Below, in pieces: positions 24,855-33,484 of a stretch of 54,025 nt of DNA. Origin of the DNA: Opitutaceae bacterium (GTDB lineage Bacteria; Verrucomicrobiota; Verrucomicrobiia; Opitutales; Opitutaceae); NCBI GenBank assembly GCA_030648295.1, contig JAUSID010000198.1:1-54025 (forward strand), given 5' to 3'. Position numbers and translations under genes: made by a program. Below the pieces are notes generated by a model. The model ran no database searches. It saw nothing but the letters and a program-made list of their open reading frames with translations, and was not told the origin of the DNA. Numbering within the stretch: the first letter of the stretch is position 1; every line of letters starts with the position of its first letter.

Positions 24855-25565
24855 ATGAAAACCAAAATACTGCTCTTTATTGCCGCCGGGTGTGGTGCGA
24901 CGCTCGCGTCGGCCCAGCCGCGAATCGGAATCAGTGTGCGCATCGGTGTGCCGCCGCCGGTGATTGTACATGAAGCGCCGCCGCAGCCGATCCCGATCGA
25001 ATATCAGTCGTCCGCTCCGTGGCGCGGGCCGAACCAGGTGTGGGTTCGCTCCCACCATCGGTGGGTGGACGGGCGATGGCACCGCGTGCAGGGCGGATGG
25101 GTGGTGCCGCCTCGGCCCGACGCCGTCTGGGTGGAGGGCCGGTGGGACGCGCGCACGCAGTCGTGGACGGAAGAACACTGGGAAATCAGCCGCCCGTCGC
25201 ATTACGCGAGGCCGGACGACGACCGCTCGAGAGGTTATGCGACGCCGAACGGTCCGCCACCTCCGCCGTATGCGTCACGCGGACGGCCGGAATCGTCCGG
25301 CCGTGGAAGCAACTATTACGGCGAGGGCCGCTATGGCGAAATGTTCGTCGGGTCTGCGCCTCCCCCGCCGCGGGCAGAACGATGGAGCACCCGGCCTTCA
25401 CGGCAACACGTGTGGCTCGCCGGTTATTGGATGGCGAGCCATGGCCGTCACGAATGGGTGTCCGGGCACTGGGAAGTTCCGCCGCGGGAGCGTTCGACGT
25501 GGATCGCGCCGCGCTGGGAGCAGCGCGACCGCAATTTCCTTTTCGTTCAGGGCTACTGGCGCTGA
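24855..25565 (+). CDS. secreted YXWXGXW-repeat protein
   Basis: 236 residues. A signal peptide (MKTKILLFIAAGCGATLASA) is followed by PRIGISVRIGVPPPVIV and two clusters of the short Trp-rich repeat: VWVRSHHRWVDGRWHRVQGG then VWVEGRWDARTQSW, and near the C-terminus HVWLAGYWMASHGRHEWVSG then WIAPRWEQRDRNFLFVQGYW. A Pro/Gly/Ser-rich linker (~110-185) separates them. Such proteins are found in cell-envelope contexts in proteobacteria and Verrucomicrobiota; the repeats fold as small beta units and the function is unknown. It converges with the sigma-factor gene. Confidence 0.85.
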   Translation: MKTKILLFIAAGCGATLASAQPRIGISVRIGVPPPVIVHEAPPQPIPIEYQSSAPWRGPNQVWVRSHHRWVDGRWHRVQGGWVVPPRPDAVWVEGRWDARTQSWTEEHWEISRPSHYARPDDDRSRGYATPNGPPPPPYASRGRPESSGRGSNYYGEGRYGEMFVGSAPPPPRAERWSTRPSRQHVWLAGYWMASHGRHEWVSGHWEVPPRERSTWIAPRWEQRDRNFLFVQGYWR

Positions 25566-25621
25566 GCGTTTCCCTGAACCAGGGAACGATTCCGTGCGGG
25601 TGCTGCGGTTGGATCCCTCGC

Positions 25622-25722
25622 ACTTCGCCTCTCCGCGTGAGACAAGATCCCGCCGACCAAGGCAGGATCTAACGCGAAGCGCGCGAAGGATTTCTCCTTG
25701 GGAGCGCGGGCGTCCCGCCCGC
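25622..25722. repeat. degenerate inverted repeat plus GGGAGCGCGGGCG palindrome, copy 4
   Basis: CTTCGCCTCTCCGCGTGAG and AACGCGAAGCGCGCGAAG are arms of the family that is near-perfect at 27303-27383. Then TGGGAGCGCGGGCG with TCCCGCCCGC lies at 25699-25722. Position between convergent genes (YXWXGXW and sigma factor) suits a bidirectional transcription stop. Confidence 0.65.
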
Positions 25723-25801
25723 ATCCTTGGTGATCGAAAGACCCTCCCGCTGATTCCCAAGCGTCGAGTCATTGCTCTTCCTTCGCCGGCGCAACGAGAT
25801 C

Positions 25802-27181
25802 CTACGGCGACTTCCCAGAAGCTTTCCTCCAGTTGCCCATTACGAGCTCAGCTGATCTCAAATCGACCTCCAATCGCCACCCGTCGGGTTCGTTTCGAAA
25901 TTTGAGCTCACTGAATACTTTCCGCCCCGTTTCGAGTTCAAGTTGGGACAATATGGTGGCGAGATCTGGTTCCGTGCGCGTCTCGTCGATGATACGAAAG
26001 CCTTTTATCAGCGGACTCGTGGCATATAGAAACGCAACGAATTCATCGGGGCTTTGAATTGATAACTGCGTTACGACGGAATCGGTTTGTGCGGCAAATA
26101 CCTCCTCGGCTCTCTTTCTCGCCCAGGGTGAAAGGTAAATCAACGAAGCGAGGCGTTTGTGATCCAGATGCTCCTTCGCCCAGAACACCGATTCGTAAGC
26201 CGCAGCGGGGGTCGCGTTGCCAGCGTCCGTCCATGTTCCGACCGCGCGAATAACGGCGCCCGCCGAGTCATGCGCAACCACGCCGGCGGGGACAGTCTTA
26301 GGTTTTTGTGACTCGAACGCGTTTGCCGCTTCAGCCGCGCCTCGCTCAGCGCGCGCTACGGTCGTTCCCGCTTCTCGCAATCGTGCGGAAACGACGCTCG
26401 GCTCGCGGCCGAACGCTGCGGCGTGGGCGTCAGTGCGTCGGATTTCGTTCCATCGGTACACTCCCGTGCCAACCGCGCCAACCATGACGATGGCGACCAC
26501 CACCGCTTGTTTCGTCATCAGGAATCCTGCCGGTCCTGCAACGACAACGGCTTTGCCAGTGATCGCCGCCACCATCGTCGCCGGTGCCGCCGTGACGGCA
26601 CGTTCGGCCAATGCTAATCCCAAGGCTGCGCTGGACGAGTTGATGCCGCGGCGGACAAGCACGCCCCGCAACTTTTCAAGCGCTCTTTCGGTACGCATCC
26701 GAGCCGCGTCGGTGCTGAGATTGAGCGCGGCGCCAATCTCACTGAACGCGCGCTGGTCGAAAAAACGGAGGAGAATTGCGCTGCGGTCGGTGTCGCCGAT
26801 TTGATCCATCGCCTGGTCAATTACGGGGCGGAGGGTTTCCCAATCCGGCGCCGGGTCGCACCGGTCGTTCAGTTGCATCCGTTGTGCCTCCGTCTCGCGT
26901 TGGCGCCGCCGGTGTTCGGACCGCGTGAGCTTGAGTGACGCATTGCGGGTCGCGGCGTACAGCCAGGCCGCGAGAACCGGGTGACGCACCAGCCGAGCGG
27001 CATCGCGCGCAAGGACGCTGAAAACCTGTTGGGCCACGTCGGCTGCCTGATGTTGATTTCCGCCGGTCCGGCGCAATGCCGCCGAATAGACGAGGTTGAC
27101 GTGACGCCGGACCAGTTCCGCGAACGCAGCTTCCGAGCGTTCTTCCACATAACGGCGTAGGAGCAGAACATCATCAGTCAT
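25802..27181 (-). CDS. ECF sigma factor fused to a membrane segment and C-terminal extracytoplasmic domain
   Basis: 459 residues. Sigma region 2 spans ~10-85 (FAELVRRHVNLVYSAALR, QVFSVLARDAARL, LAAWLYAATRNASLKL) and region 4 ~115-172 (AILLRFFDQRAFSEIGAALN, STDAARMRTERALEKLR). Beyond an ordinary ~180-residue ECF factor comes an Ala/Val-rich hydrophobic stretch (~183-241, last helix QAVVVAIVMVGAVGTGVYRW) and then ~215 soluble residues with YESVFWAKEHLDHKRLASLI and RKVFSELKFRNEPDGWRLEV. The layout places a sensor-like domain outside the membrane and the sigma domains inside, in one polypeptide. No separate anti-sigma gene is adjacent. Start: ATG 27181; no clear promoter motif for self-regulation found. 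Confidence 0.88.
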   Translation of the reverse strand: MTDDVLLLRRYVEERSEAAFAELVRRHVNLVYSAALRRTGGNQHQAADVAQQVFSVLARDAARLVRHPVLAAWLYAATRNASLKLTRSEHRRRQRETEAQRMQLNDRCDPAPDWETLRPVIDQAMDQIGDTDRSAILLRFFDQRAFSEIGAALNLSTDAARMRTERALEKLRGVLVRRGINSSSAALGLALAERAVTAAPATMVAAITGKAVVVAGPAGFLMTKQAVVVAIVMVGAVGTGVYRWNEIRRTDAHAAAFGREPSVVSARLREAGTTVARAERGAAEAANAFESQKPKTVPAGVVAHDSAGAVIRAVGTWTDAGNATPAAAYESVFWAKEHLDHKRLASLIYLSPWARKRAEEVFAAQTDSVVTQLSIQSPDEFVAFLYATSPLIKGFRIIDETRTEPDLATILSQLELETGRKVFSELKFRNEPDGWRLEVDLRSAELVMGNWRKASGKSP

Positions 27182-27302
27182 GCGGCTTCATCTGAATTAA
27201 CCCCAACAACGCAAAAACCGAACAAAGAATCTCGCGAACATCGGCGAAACCGCACCATGGCCGTCCGGATGTGGTGGCGCTCCTCCCAGCTGGAATTTTT
27301 CC

Positions 27303-27383
27303 GCTTCGCGCCTTCGCGGCTTCGCGTGAGACAAAACCACGCCGGCCAAGACATGGCTCACGCGAAGCCGCGAAGCGCGCGAA
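27303..27383. repeat. long near-perfect inverted repeat
   Basis: Left arm 27305-27330 (CTTCGCGCCTTCGCGG, CTTCGCGTGAG) and right arm 27357-27383 (CTCACGCGAAGCCGCGAAG, GCGCGAAG) pair over about 26 bases with one mismatch, leaving a ~27-base loop. Internally each arm repeats CTTCGCG three times. Confidence 0.85.
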
Positions 27384-27492
27384 GGAGCAGGGTTGAGTGT
27401 CGTTGAGACCGCGGGCGCCCACCCGCCGATCCAAACAGAGATGCGATAAGCATTTCTCAGCTGACGTAACCGTGACGCACAACCAAAGCATG

Positions 27493-27517
27493 GCGGGCGA
27501 GGACGCCCGCGCTCCCA
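27493..27517 (-). repeat. dispersed GGGAGCGCGGGCG palindrome, copy 5 (inverted)
   Basis: GCGGGCGAGGACG followed by CCCGCGCTCCCA, the reverse complement of the 6834-6857 type, preceded by CATG as in copy 6. Confidence 0.7.
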
Positions 27518-27669
27518 GGAAACGATCTCTCCAGTCGGATTCTCCCGTATTGGTATAAACGTCGTCCGCGTCTCGCGCTTGCCCTGAACCTGCCGAACGG
27601 GTTCTTCCCGGTCTTCCAGGTCTTCCCCGCTGAATCGCTTTCGCGTATTTCGTGGTCTGCGTCGCTCGT

Positions 27670-29604
27670 TCAGAAGGCCACCACCGCGATCTCGTACACG
27701 CCGATGACCGGAACGGTGAACGACACGACACCCTCTTCCTGCCGGAACGGAATCGTGACGTCGCCGGTGCGTTCGGGGCTTGCCAGGGTGACAGACTTTG
27801 CATTTCGGCCGCGCGGCAACGCTACGCGCACGGCAACCTCCTTCATGGGTTGATCGCTGCGGTAATTAACCAGGTGTACCAGCCGGCGCGCCGGCTGCTC
27901 CGTCAGCTCCGCAGCCAATCCCTCGATCGCGGGGTCGCCCGAATCGCTCGTCACCGAAAGCGAGAGCTGGCCGCCACACGCGCGACGGATGGCATCGAGC
28001 CAGTCGGCTTTCTCCCCCACCCGGACAACCCGCTCGGCCGGCAGATCGTCGAGCGCCGGTCGCTCGCGCGGCAACATCCACTCGTTGTGCGTCGCCAGCG
28101 GACCGATGACGCAAAGCCGGCCGCCAGCCGCCACGTATTCGCGGATTCGATTCACCTGGACATTCGACAGCGCCACGCAACCGGCCATCACCAGCACCGG
28201 CCACCGGGAGAGTTCGTCAATTTGCTGATCGAAAACCAATTGAAAGGCGCGGCGGTTCGCGATGAGCAGGTCCTCGACCGCGCCCGCGAGTTTCGCCTGG
28301 GCGGGCGGCCCGAATTGCATCGACGGGTAACTGCGAAACACGCCGACATCCGCCACGACTTCAGCTTCACGCAGCAGCTCGTGGCGCCGGTGGTAGAAGT
28401 CCACGAACGGCCCCAGCGCCGTCGACATCGGATCCTTCAGACCGGGCCTCCGCACCATCTCGCCGTACTCGAACCAGCAGATGGCGCCCAGGCAATCGAG
28501 GTTGAAGGCCATCGACTCGGCGGCCTCCAGCGGGTTGGTCACATAGGCGAAGGCCGAGTTGCTCAAGCCGCGCGCCGCCTTGTAGGTGCGGATGCGCGTG
28601 GTGAGCGCGCCGCCGGCGAAACCCGGGTGACGACCCTCATCCCAGAACGCCTCGCCGCCGCGCAGTAATCGCCCGTGATCCACCGCCCAACGCGGCGTGC
28701 GATCGACGCCGGCCGGGTTGGTCTCCATCAGGATGTCGGGCCGCAACGTGCGTGCGTAGCGCGTCATCGCGTGAAACGAGTCGGCGAGTGACTGCGAACA
28801 GAAGTCGGCCCACGCGTGCGCGAGGAAACTCGTGCCGGTGCGATCGAGCGGCGGTGTGATCGCCGCCGCGTCAGCGATGCCATTGTCCTTCAGGAACGCC
28901 GCGGTGAACCGCGTGCGCAGGTAATCGCGGAAGCGGGCGACGGAGTTCGCGTCATGGCCGGGGCCGATGGTGTAGTTGTCGAAATGGATGAGGTCGGTGC
29001 GCATCTCCTCGATCGCGAACCGGACGATGCCGCGATAAAACTCCTGCGCCTCGGGATGATTGCGGTTCCAGAAATACCGGTATTGGGCTTTGCCATACGT
29101 GAGCGGCGTCCCGTCGGGATTCATCACGACCCAGTCCCGCGCCGCCGGCTTTTCCGGGAAAAACAGCTCCCAGATGAACGCGCCACTGTACGTGTAGCAG
29201 CCCACCCGCAGGCCGGCGTCGTGGCACAGCCGCGCGAACTTCACCGCGTCGGCCATGCTCTCGCGCTCCGCCTCGAGCCCGCCGCCCTTGTAGCAGTGCA
29301 TCATCACGAAGTTGACCCCGAGTGATTTCAACTGCGCAATCATCTCCGGGCTGTGTTCGCGCTCGTAGGCTGCGCGCTGCTCCGCCGTCGGCTCGTAGCC
29401 GGCGCCGCCATCGCGTCGCACCCGGAACGGCAGCACTTCCCAGCTGCCCGCCATCACGATCCCGTCGCGGCGCAGCCATTCGGGACGCTGGTCCGTTCTC
29501 AACGTGAGCCGCGACATTTTCGGGGCCACCACGTCCCGCGTGAGCGCGGGCGCCGCGCAGGCAATGCTGAGTGCCACGGCGGCGATGCGCCCGCGCAATT
29601 TCAT
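27670..29604 (-). CDS. exported glycoside-hydrolase-like TIM-barrel protein, family not fixed
   Basis: 644 residues from ATG 29604 (MKLRGRIAAVALSIACAAPA, signal peptide). The barrel half has SLGVNFVMMHCYKGGGLEAE, HDAGLRVGCYTYSGAFIWEL, EEMRTDLIHFDNYTIGPGHD (a likely catalytic-Asp strand) and RPDILMETNPAGVDR. The second half looks like the beta-galactosidase trimerisation fold: VVADVGVFRSYPSM, RWPVLVMAGCVALSNVQVNR, IREYVAAGGRLCVIG. A C-terminal beta domain ends in VYEIAVVAF. The layout resembles GH42-related or alpha-amylase-superfamily enzymes but I cannot name a GH family. An in-frame extension upstream to 29706 is rejected because the signal peptide begins at 29604. Confidence 0.8.
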   Translation of the reverse strand: MKLRGRIAAVALSIACAAPALTRDVVAPKMSRLTLRTDQRPEWLRRDGIVMAGSWEVLPFRVRRDGGAGYEPTAEQRAAYEREHSPEMIAQLKSLGVNFVMMHCYKGGGLEAERESMADAVKFARLCHDAGLRVGCYTYSGAFIWELFFPEKPAARDWVVMNPDGTPLTYGKAQYRYFWNRNHPEAQEFYRGIVRFAIEEMRTDLIHFDNYTIGPGHDANSVARFRDYLRTRFTAAFLKDNGIADAAAITPPLDRTGTSFLAHAWADFCSQSLADSFHAMTRYARTLRPDILMETNPAGVDRTPRWAVDHGRLLRGGEAFWDEGRHPGFAGGALTTRIRTYKAARGLSNSAFAYVTNPLEAAESMAFNLDCLGAICWFEYGEMVRRPGLKDPMSTALGPFVDFYHRRHELLREAEVVADVGVFRSYPSMQFGPPAQAKLAGAVEDLLIANRRAFQLVFDQQIDELSRWPVLVMAGCVALSNVQVNRIREYVAAGGRLCVIGPLATHNEWMLPRERPALDDLPAERVVRVGEKADWLDAIRRACGGQLSLSVTSDSGDPAIEGLAAELTEQPARRLVHLVNYRSDQPMKEVAVRVALPRGRNAKSVTLASPERTGDVTIPFRQEEGVVSFTVPVIGVYEIAVVAF

Positions 29605-29830
29605 GAAATGATGATGGCTGGATGGATTCGGCCCCAGCACGCACGCCGGGCTGTTGTCCCGTCTGCGGCGGTGTCCCGCGGCAACAGAAGGTCCCTTGGT
29701 AATCACGAACCCGCAACGAGGTCACGCGTGAAGTATGGAAGCTCCAGCCGGCAGGAACTGCCGTTTGAGTGTGGCAAGACCGAAATCCGGGACGCTGCCC
29801 CTGGGTTTTCGCAGGTGCGAAAACCCCGAA

Positions 29831-30079
29831 TCAGAAGCTCACTTTTATGCCGGTGGAATAAATCGTGCCCATTCGCTGGCCGTAAAACTTCAGGCCCTTG
29901 ATGTCGCCGGCGTGACGCACCTGCGTGTACACGTACTCGTTGGTGAGATTCTGCACATCGAGGTACAGCTCCCAGCGGCGATTGATCAATCGCAGCGCAA
30001 TTCCGCGCGTCATGGGCGCAGACTCGAGCAGACGGGGAGATTTGGGGCCTACGTATTTCGCGCGCGTAAAAGCGTATTA
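29831..30079 (-). pseudogene. C-terminal remnant of a TonB-dependent receptor
   Basis: The frame reads YAFTRAKYVGPKSPRLLESA, then RGIALRLINRRWELYLDVQN, LTNEYVYTQ and MGTIYSTGIKVSF, the last two or three barrel strands and terminal Phe of a TonB receptor. A TAA lies directly upstream at about 30080, so ~80 residues of a protein normally 800-1100 long remain. The rest was lost by deletion; the following plus-strand gene starts at 30154. It could be expressed from ATG 30013 as 60 residues but would not form a receptor. Confidence 0.85.
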
Positions 30080-30153
30080 AAAACTGTTGGCGGCTGCGTG
30101 GGCGCGCCACACAACCGTTGACATTGACTCACCCCCGACAGCGCGGAATCCCC

Positions 30154-30759
30154 ATGCATACATCGTCATCCTTTCTATATCCCGAGGCCACGCAGGAAGG
30201 CAGCGCTTCCGCGATGGAACGATTCAACGCCACCATGGCGGCGGAGCGCCGCCAACTCGCCGAGGATCAGGAAGCGGTGCGGGCGCGGGAGGAAAATCTG
30301 CGCGAGTATGAAGCGCGGCTGCGGACGATGCAGGCTGAAATCGAGGCCGCGCGGATGGCGAAGACGGGCGGCACCCGGCCGGCCCGGAGCATCACTCCTT
30401 CGATTTTTCACCAGGCGGCGGCGGAGGCGCAACGGCACGACGATCCGGCTCTGCACTCGGGTTGGGAGAAACTCCATCGTGCGCGCGAACTGCTCGATGC
30501 CGAGCAGGCGCACCTGCGCGACGACGCGATGAGAATCCATGACCAGGATGTCGCCCTCACCCGCCGCGAGGAAGCGCTGGCGCGGCGGGAACAGCTGCTC
30601 GCCGAGCGCAAGGCGGCGGCGGACATCGCCGACTCCGCACCGGACCCGAGTCCGGTCGTAATCGCAGAGAAACCCTCGCGCTCGGCGGTCGACGCTCTGT
30701 CGCGCGCGCCCTTTCATTTTGCGCGGATGGTACTCGGAAAGAAGGAAGCCGCGTCGTAG
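30154..30759 (+). CDS. coiled-coil protein, function unknown
   Basis: 201 residues from ATG 30154 (GGAATCCCC before it). Residues ~22-70 (ERFNATMAAERRQLAEDQEA then VRAREENLREYEARLRTMQA) and ~105-155 (LHRARELLDAEQAHLRDDAM then ALTRREEALARREQLLAERK) are strongly heptad-patterned, Glu/Arg/Ala-rich and lack Pro, as in long coiled coils. No signal peptide or membrane segment. The C-terminus ends in FHFARMVLGKKEA. Similar charge-rich proteins occur as cytoskeletal or envelope-associated scaffolds, but no specific family is recognised. It is plus-strand, flanked by the TonB remnant and the propeller protein. Confidence 0.7.
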   Translation: MHTSSSFLYPEATQEGSASAMERFNATMAAERRQLAEDQEAVRAREENLREYEARLRTMQAEIEAARMAKTGGTRPARSITPSIFHQAAAEAQRHDDPALHSGWEKLHRARELLDAEQAHLRDDAMRIHDQDVALTRREEALARREQLLAERKAAADIADSAPDPSPVVIAEKPSRSAVDALSRAPFHFARMVLGKKEAAS

Positions 30760-30804
30760 CGGCGACGGTACTTGAACGGCGGAGGGCATCACCGCTTCAA
30801 ACAT

Positions 30805-30829
30805 GGCGGACAAGATGCCCGCGCTCCCT
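30805..30829 (-). repeat. dispersed GGGAGCGCGGGCG palindrome, copy 6 (inverted)
   Basis: CATGGCGGACAAGATGCC then CGCGCTCCC, matching copy 5 in its CATGGCGG context. It lies 45 bases after the coiled-coil gene stop. Confidence 0.65.
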
Positions 30830-30953
30830 GGTAGCGCGGCGTGACAGGCCGCCAACGATCCCGTAGCAACCGAGGTGGCGAGGCTGCACTTGCGACGATG
30901 TTCGGGCGTTTGCGCCCGACTGAGGATTGGACAACGCCAGCGAAGCTGTATTC

Positions 30954-33476
30954 ATGGCGGGCGTGAGATCTCGCTTGTGGCTGGCGGCGCTTCTTCCGCT
31001 TCTCGCTGTCTCGGCGGCGCTGGCCGAGGAGATTGTTTTTGCCGTCCGTCAGCCGAAGGGCCCGCACTGGTACGAGAATTTCGGCCATGCCGTCACGGAC
31101 GTGAACCGCACCGCCTACGGCGCGGGCGGACGACTCTGCAAACTGGAGCTGGAAACCGGGCACCTCACCGTGCTGCTCGACGATCCCGCCGGCGCCGTGC
31201 GCGACCCGCAGGTTCACTATGAGGGCACCAGGATCCTGTTCTCCTATCGCAAAGGCGGCTCGCCCTACTTCCGGCTGTATGAAATCAACGCCGACGGCAC
31301 GGGACTGCGGCAGCTCACGCACGACGACTTTGACGATCTGGAGCCGTCCTATCTGCCCGACGGCGGCATCGTTTTCTGTTCCAGCCGCTGCAATCGCTTC
31401 GTGCCCTGCTGGTATGTCCAGGTCGCGACGCTGCATCGCTGCGATGCGGACGGGAAAAACATCCGTCCGCTTTCATCGAACATCGAGCAGGACAACACGC
31501 CGTGGACGCTGCCCGATGGCCGCGTCCTGTATACGCGATGGGAATACGTCGACCGCTCCCGCGAGCACTTTCACCACCTCTGGAGCATGAACCCAGACGG
31601 CACGGGGCAGATGACGCTGCTCGGCAACATGCAGCCGGGTGATGTCTACCTCGACGCCAAGCCCGTCCCGGGCGCGAGCGAGGTCATCATGGTCAACTCG
31701 CCGAACCACGGCCGCCGCGAGCACGAGGGGCGAATCGCGCTCGTGCGGCTGGATCTCGGCGCGGACAGCGCCGCGGCGCAAACGATCATCAACCCGGGCC
31801 TGAACTTCCGCGACCCGTATCCACTCGAGACCGACGCTTTCCTCGTGGCGCAGGAGGATCGGCTGCTGCTCATGAACCGGCAGGGCGAAACGCGCGAACT
31901 TTACCGGCTGGCCGGCGAACTCGCCCGCGAGGGAACCTGGCTGCACGAGCCGCGACCGCTGCGCCCGCGTCCGCGCGAGCGGGTGATTCCGTCGCGGCAC
32001 GACCTCAGCGCGGCCGATGGCCAGCTCGTGGTTTTCGACATCTACCGCGGCCGCAACATGGCCGGAATCCGGCGCGGTGCGATTACGCAGCTCCTGATCC
32101 TGGAGAACCTGCCCAAGCCGGTGAACTACACCGGTTCGATGGATCCGATCAGCTATGGTGGTTCATACACGCTCAATCGCGTCCTCGGCACGGTCCCGGT
32201 TGAACCCGACGGCTCGGTCAACGCGCGCGTCCCGCCGTTGCGAAGCCTGCAATTGGTGGCGCTCGACGAGCAGGATCTCTCGGTCAAACGCATGCTGAGT
32301 TTCATGACCGTGATGCCGGGCGAAGTGGCCTCCTGCATCGGATGCCATGAGACCCGCACCGAGGCACCGCCGCCGGAGACGGCCATGCGGGCGCTGCGGC
32401 GGCCCCCCAGCGAGATCACGCCGGTGGCCGGCACGCCGGAGATTTTTGATTACCCGCGCGACATCCAGCCCATTTGGGATCGGCACTGCGTCAGCTGTCA
32501 CGACGCGGAGCATTACGCCGGACGCGCGCTGCTCACGGGCGACGCCGGCCCGATGTTCACGCACAGTTACTTCACGTTGTCGGCACGACTACAAGTGGCG
32601 GACGGGCGCGACCTCGCGCGCGGAAATTACCCGCCCTACACCATCGGCAGCGCGGCGAGTCCGCTGATGGACAAGCTCGGCCCGGCGCACTACGACGTGA
32701 AGCTGACAGCGCGGGAGCTGCGGATGGTGAAACTGTGGATCGATGCATCCGCGACATTCCCCGGCACGTACGCGGCGTTGGGCAGCGGGATGATCGGCTC
32801 GTATGCCTCGCTGCAATATGGAACGCGGCCGAAGGTCGATTACACGACTTGGCCTGGGCTCAAGGCCGCAAACGACGTGATGAAGCGGAGATGCGCCGAC
32901 TGCCACAGCGGTGAGCGCAAGCTGCCGGGTTCACCGGCGGACGATCTCGGGTTGCGGCTGCATCATCTGGCATACGACGAAGGCAAACCGCGGTTCTGGG
33001 AACCACCGTGGCTGCGAACGAAGTCCGTCAACGGCAAGAGCAACGAATCGGACCGCACGGGTTCGGTGGAATGGATGAAGCGCCATGCCGACCCGCGGCT
33101 GCAATTTTCGCGACACATCGTGTACAACCTGTCGCGACCGGAGCACTCGCTGCAACTACTGGCACCCCTCGCGAAATCGGCCGGCGGCCACGCGCTGTGC
33201 GGCGACGTGTTCGCGACGGTGAACGATCCGGATTACCGGCTGCTGCTGGCCGGCATCGAGGAAGCGAAGAGCCATCTGGAATCGATCACGCGGTTCACGA
33301 TGCCAAACTTTCGCCCGGAACCGGAATATGTCCGCGAGATGAAAAGCTACGGCATCCTGGCGCAGACTTACCGCGAGGGAGAGCCGATTGATGTGTATGA
33401 GACGGATCGCCGCTACTGGGCATCGTTCTGGCACCGGCCGCGGGCGAATCCGCCGGTGGCGCTGAAGAACGAGTGA
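30954..33476 (+). CDS. exported hydrazine-synthase-alpha-like protein: TolB-type propeller with three CxxCH haem motifs
   Basis: 840 residues from ATG 30954 (MAGVRSRLWLAALLPLL, signal peptide ending ALAEE); a TTG nine codons earlier is the alternative. Residues ~60-400 are a PD40/TolB-like beta-propeller (LYEINADGTGLRQLTHDDFD, SYLPDGGIVFCSSRC, LWSMNPDGTGQMTLLGNMQP). The middle and C-terminal parts carry three c-type haem sites: C461-IG-CH (CIGCHE), C512-VS-CH (CVSCHD) and C647-AD-CH (CADCHS). This order matches the HZS_alpha domain proteins that are widespread in Planctomycetota and Verrucomicrobiota outside anammox bacteria, where they do not make hydrazine; the role is unknown but presumably periplasmic electron transfer or oxidation. 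No partner beta/gamma subunits are adjacent. Confidence 0.88.
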   Translation: MAGVRSRLWLAALLPLLAVSAALAEEIVFAVRQPKGPHWYENFGHAVTDVNRTAYGAGGRLCKLELETGHLTVLLDDPAGAVRDPQVHYEGTRILFSYRKGGSPYFRLYEINADGTGLRQLTHDDFDDLEPSYLPDGGIVFCSSRCNRFVPCWYVQVATLHRCDADGKNIRPLSSNIEQDNTPWTLPDGRVLYTRWEYVDRSREHFHHLWSMNPDGTGQMTLLGNMQPGDVYLDAKPVPGASEVIMVNSPNHGRREHEGRIALVRLDLGADSAAAQTIINPGLNFRDPYPLETDAFLVAQEDRLLLMNRQGETRELYRLAGELAREGTWLHEPRPLRPRPRERVIPSRHDLSAADGQLVVFDIYRGRNMAGIRRGAITQLLILENLPKPVNYTGSMDPISYGGSYTLNRVLGTVPVEPDGSVNARVPPLRSLQLVALDEQDLSVKRMLSFMTVMPGEVASCIGCHETRTEAPPPETAMRALRRPPSEITPVAGTPEIFDYPRDIQPIWDRHCVSCHDAEHYAGRALLTGDAGPMFTHSYFTLSARLQVADGRDLARGNYPPYTIGSAASPLMDKLGPAHYDVKLTARELRMVKLWIDASATFPGTYAALGSGMIGSYASLQYGTRPKVDYTTWPGLKAANDVMKRRCADCHSGERKLPGSPADDLGLRLHHLAYDEGKPRFWEPPWLRTKSVNGKSNESDRTGSVEWMKRHADPRLQFSRHIVYNLSRPEHSLQLLAPLAKSAGGHALCGDVFATVNDPDYRLLLAGIEEAKSHLESITRFTMPNFRPEPEYVREMKSYGILAQTYREGEPIDVYETDRRYWASFWHRPRANPPVALKNE

Positions 33477-33484
33477 CCCAGGAA

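Larger units (their letters stand above)
27182..27669. other. 488-base intergenic region, repeats only
   Basis: No gene is supported. It contains the 27-bp inverted repeat at 27303-27383, an inverted GGGAGCGCGGGCG palindrome copy (27493-27517) and a two-unit GGTCTTCC trace (27608-27626). The glycosidase stop is at 27670, so all of this lies between a 3' end and the sigma gene's 5' end, both on the minus strand. Confidence 0.6.

Noticed and set aside
27174-27803. 209-codon minus-strand open frame upstream of the glycosidase stop
   Set aside because: It reads through palindromic repeats and Arg/Ser-rich filler; no start or domain.
30118-30123. TTGACA as a -35 box before the coiled-coil gene
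   Set aside because: No matching -10 box at 16-18 bases, and it is only 31 bases from the ATG.
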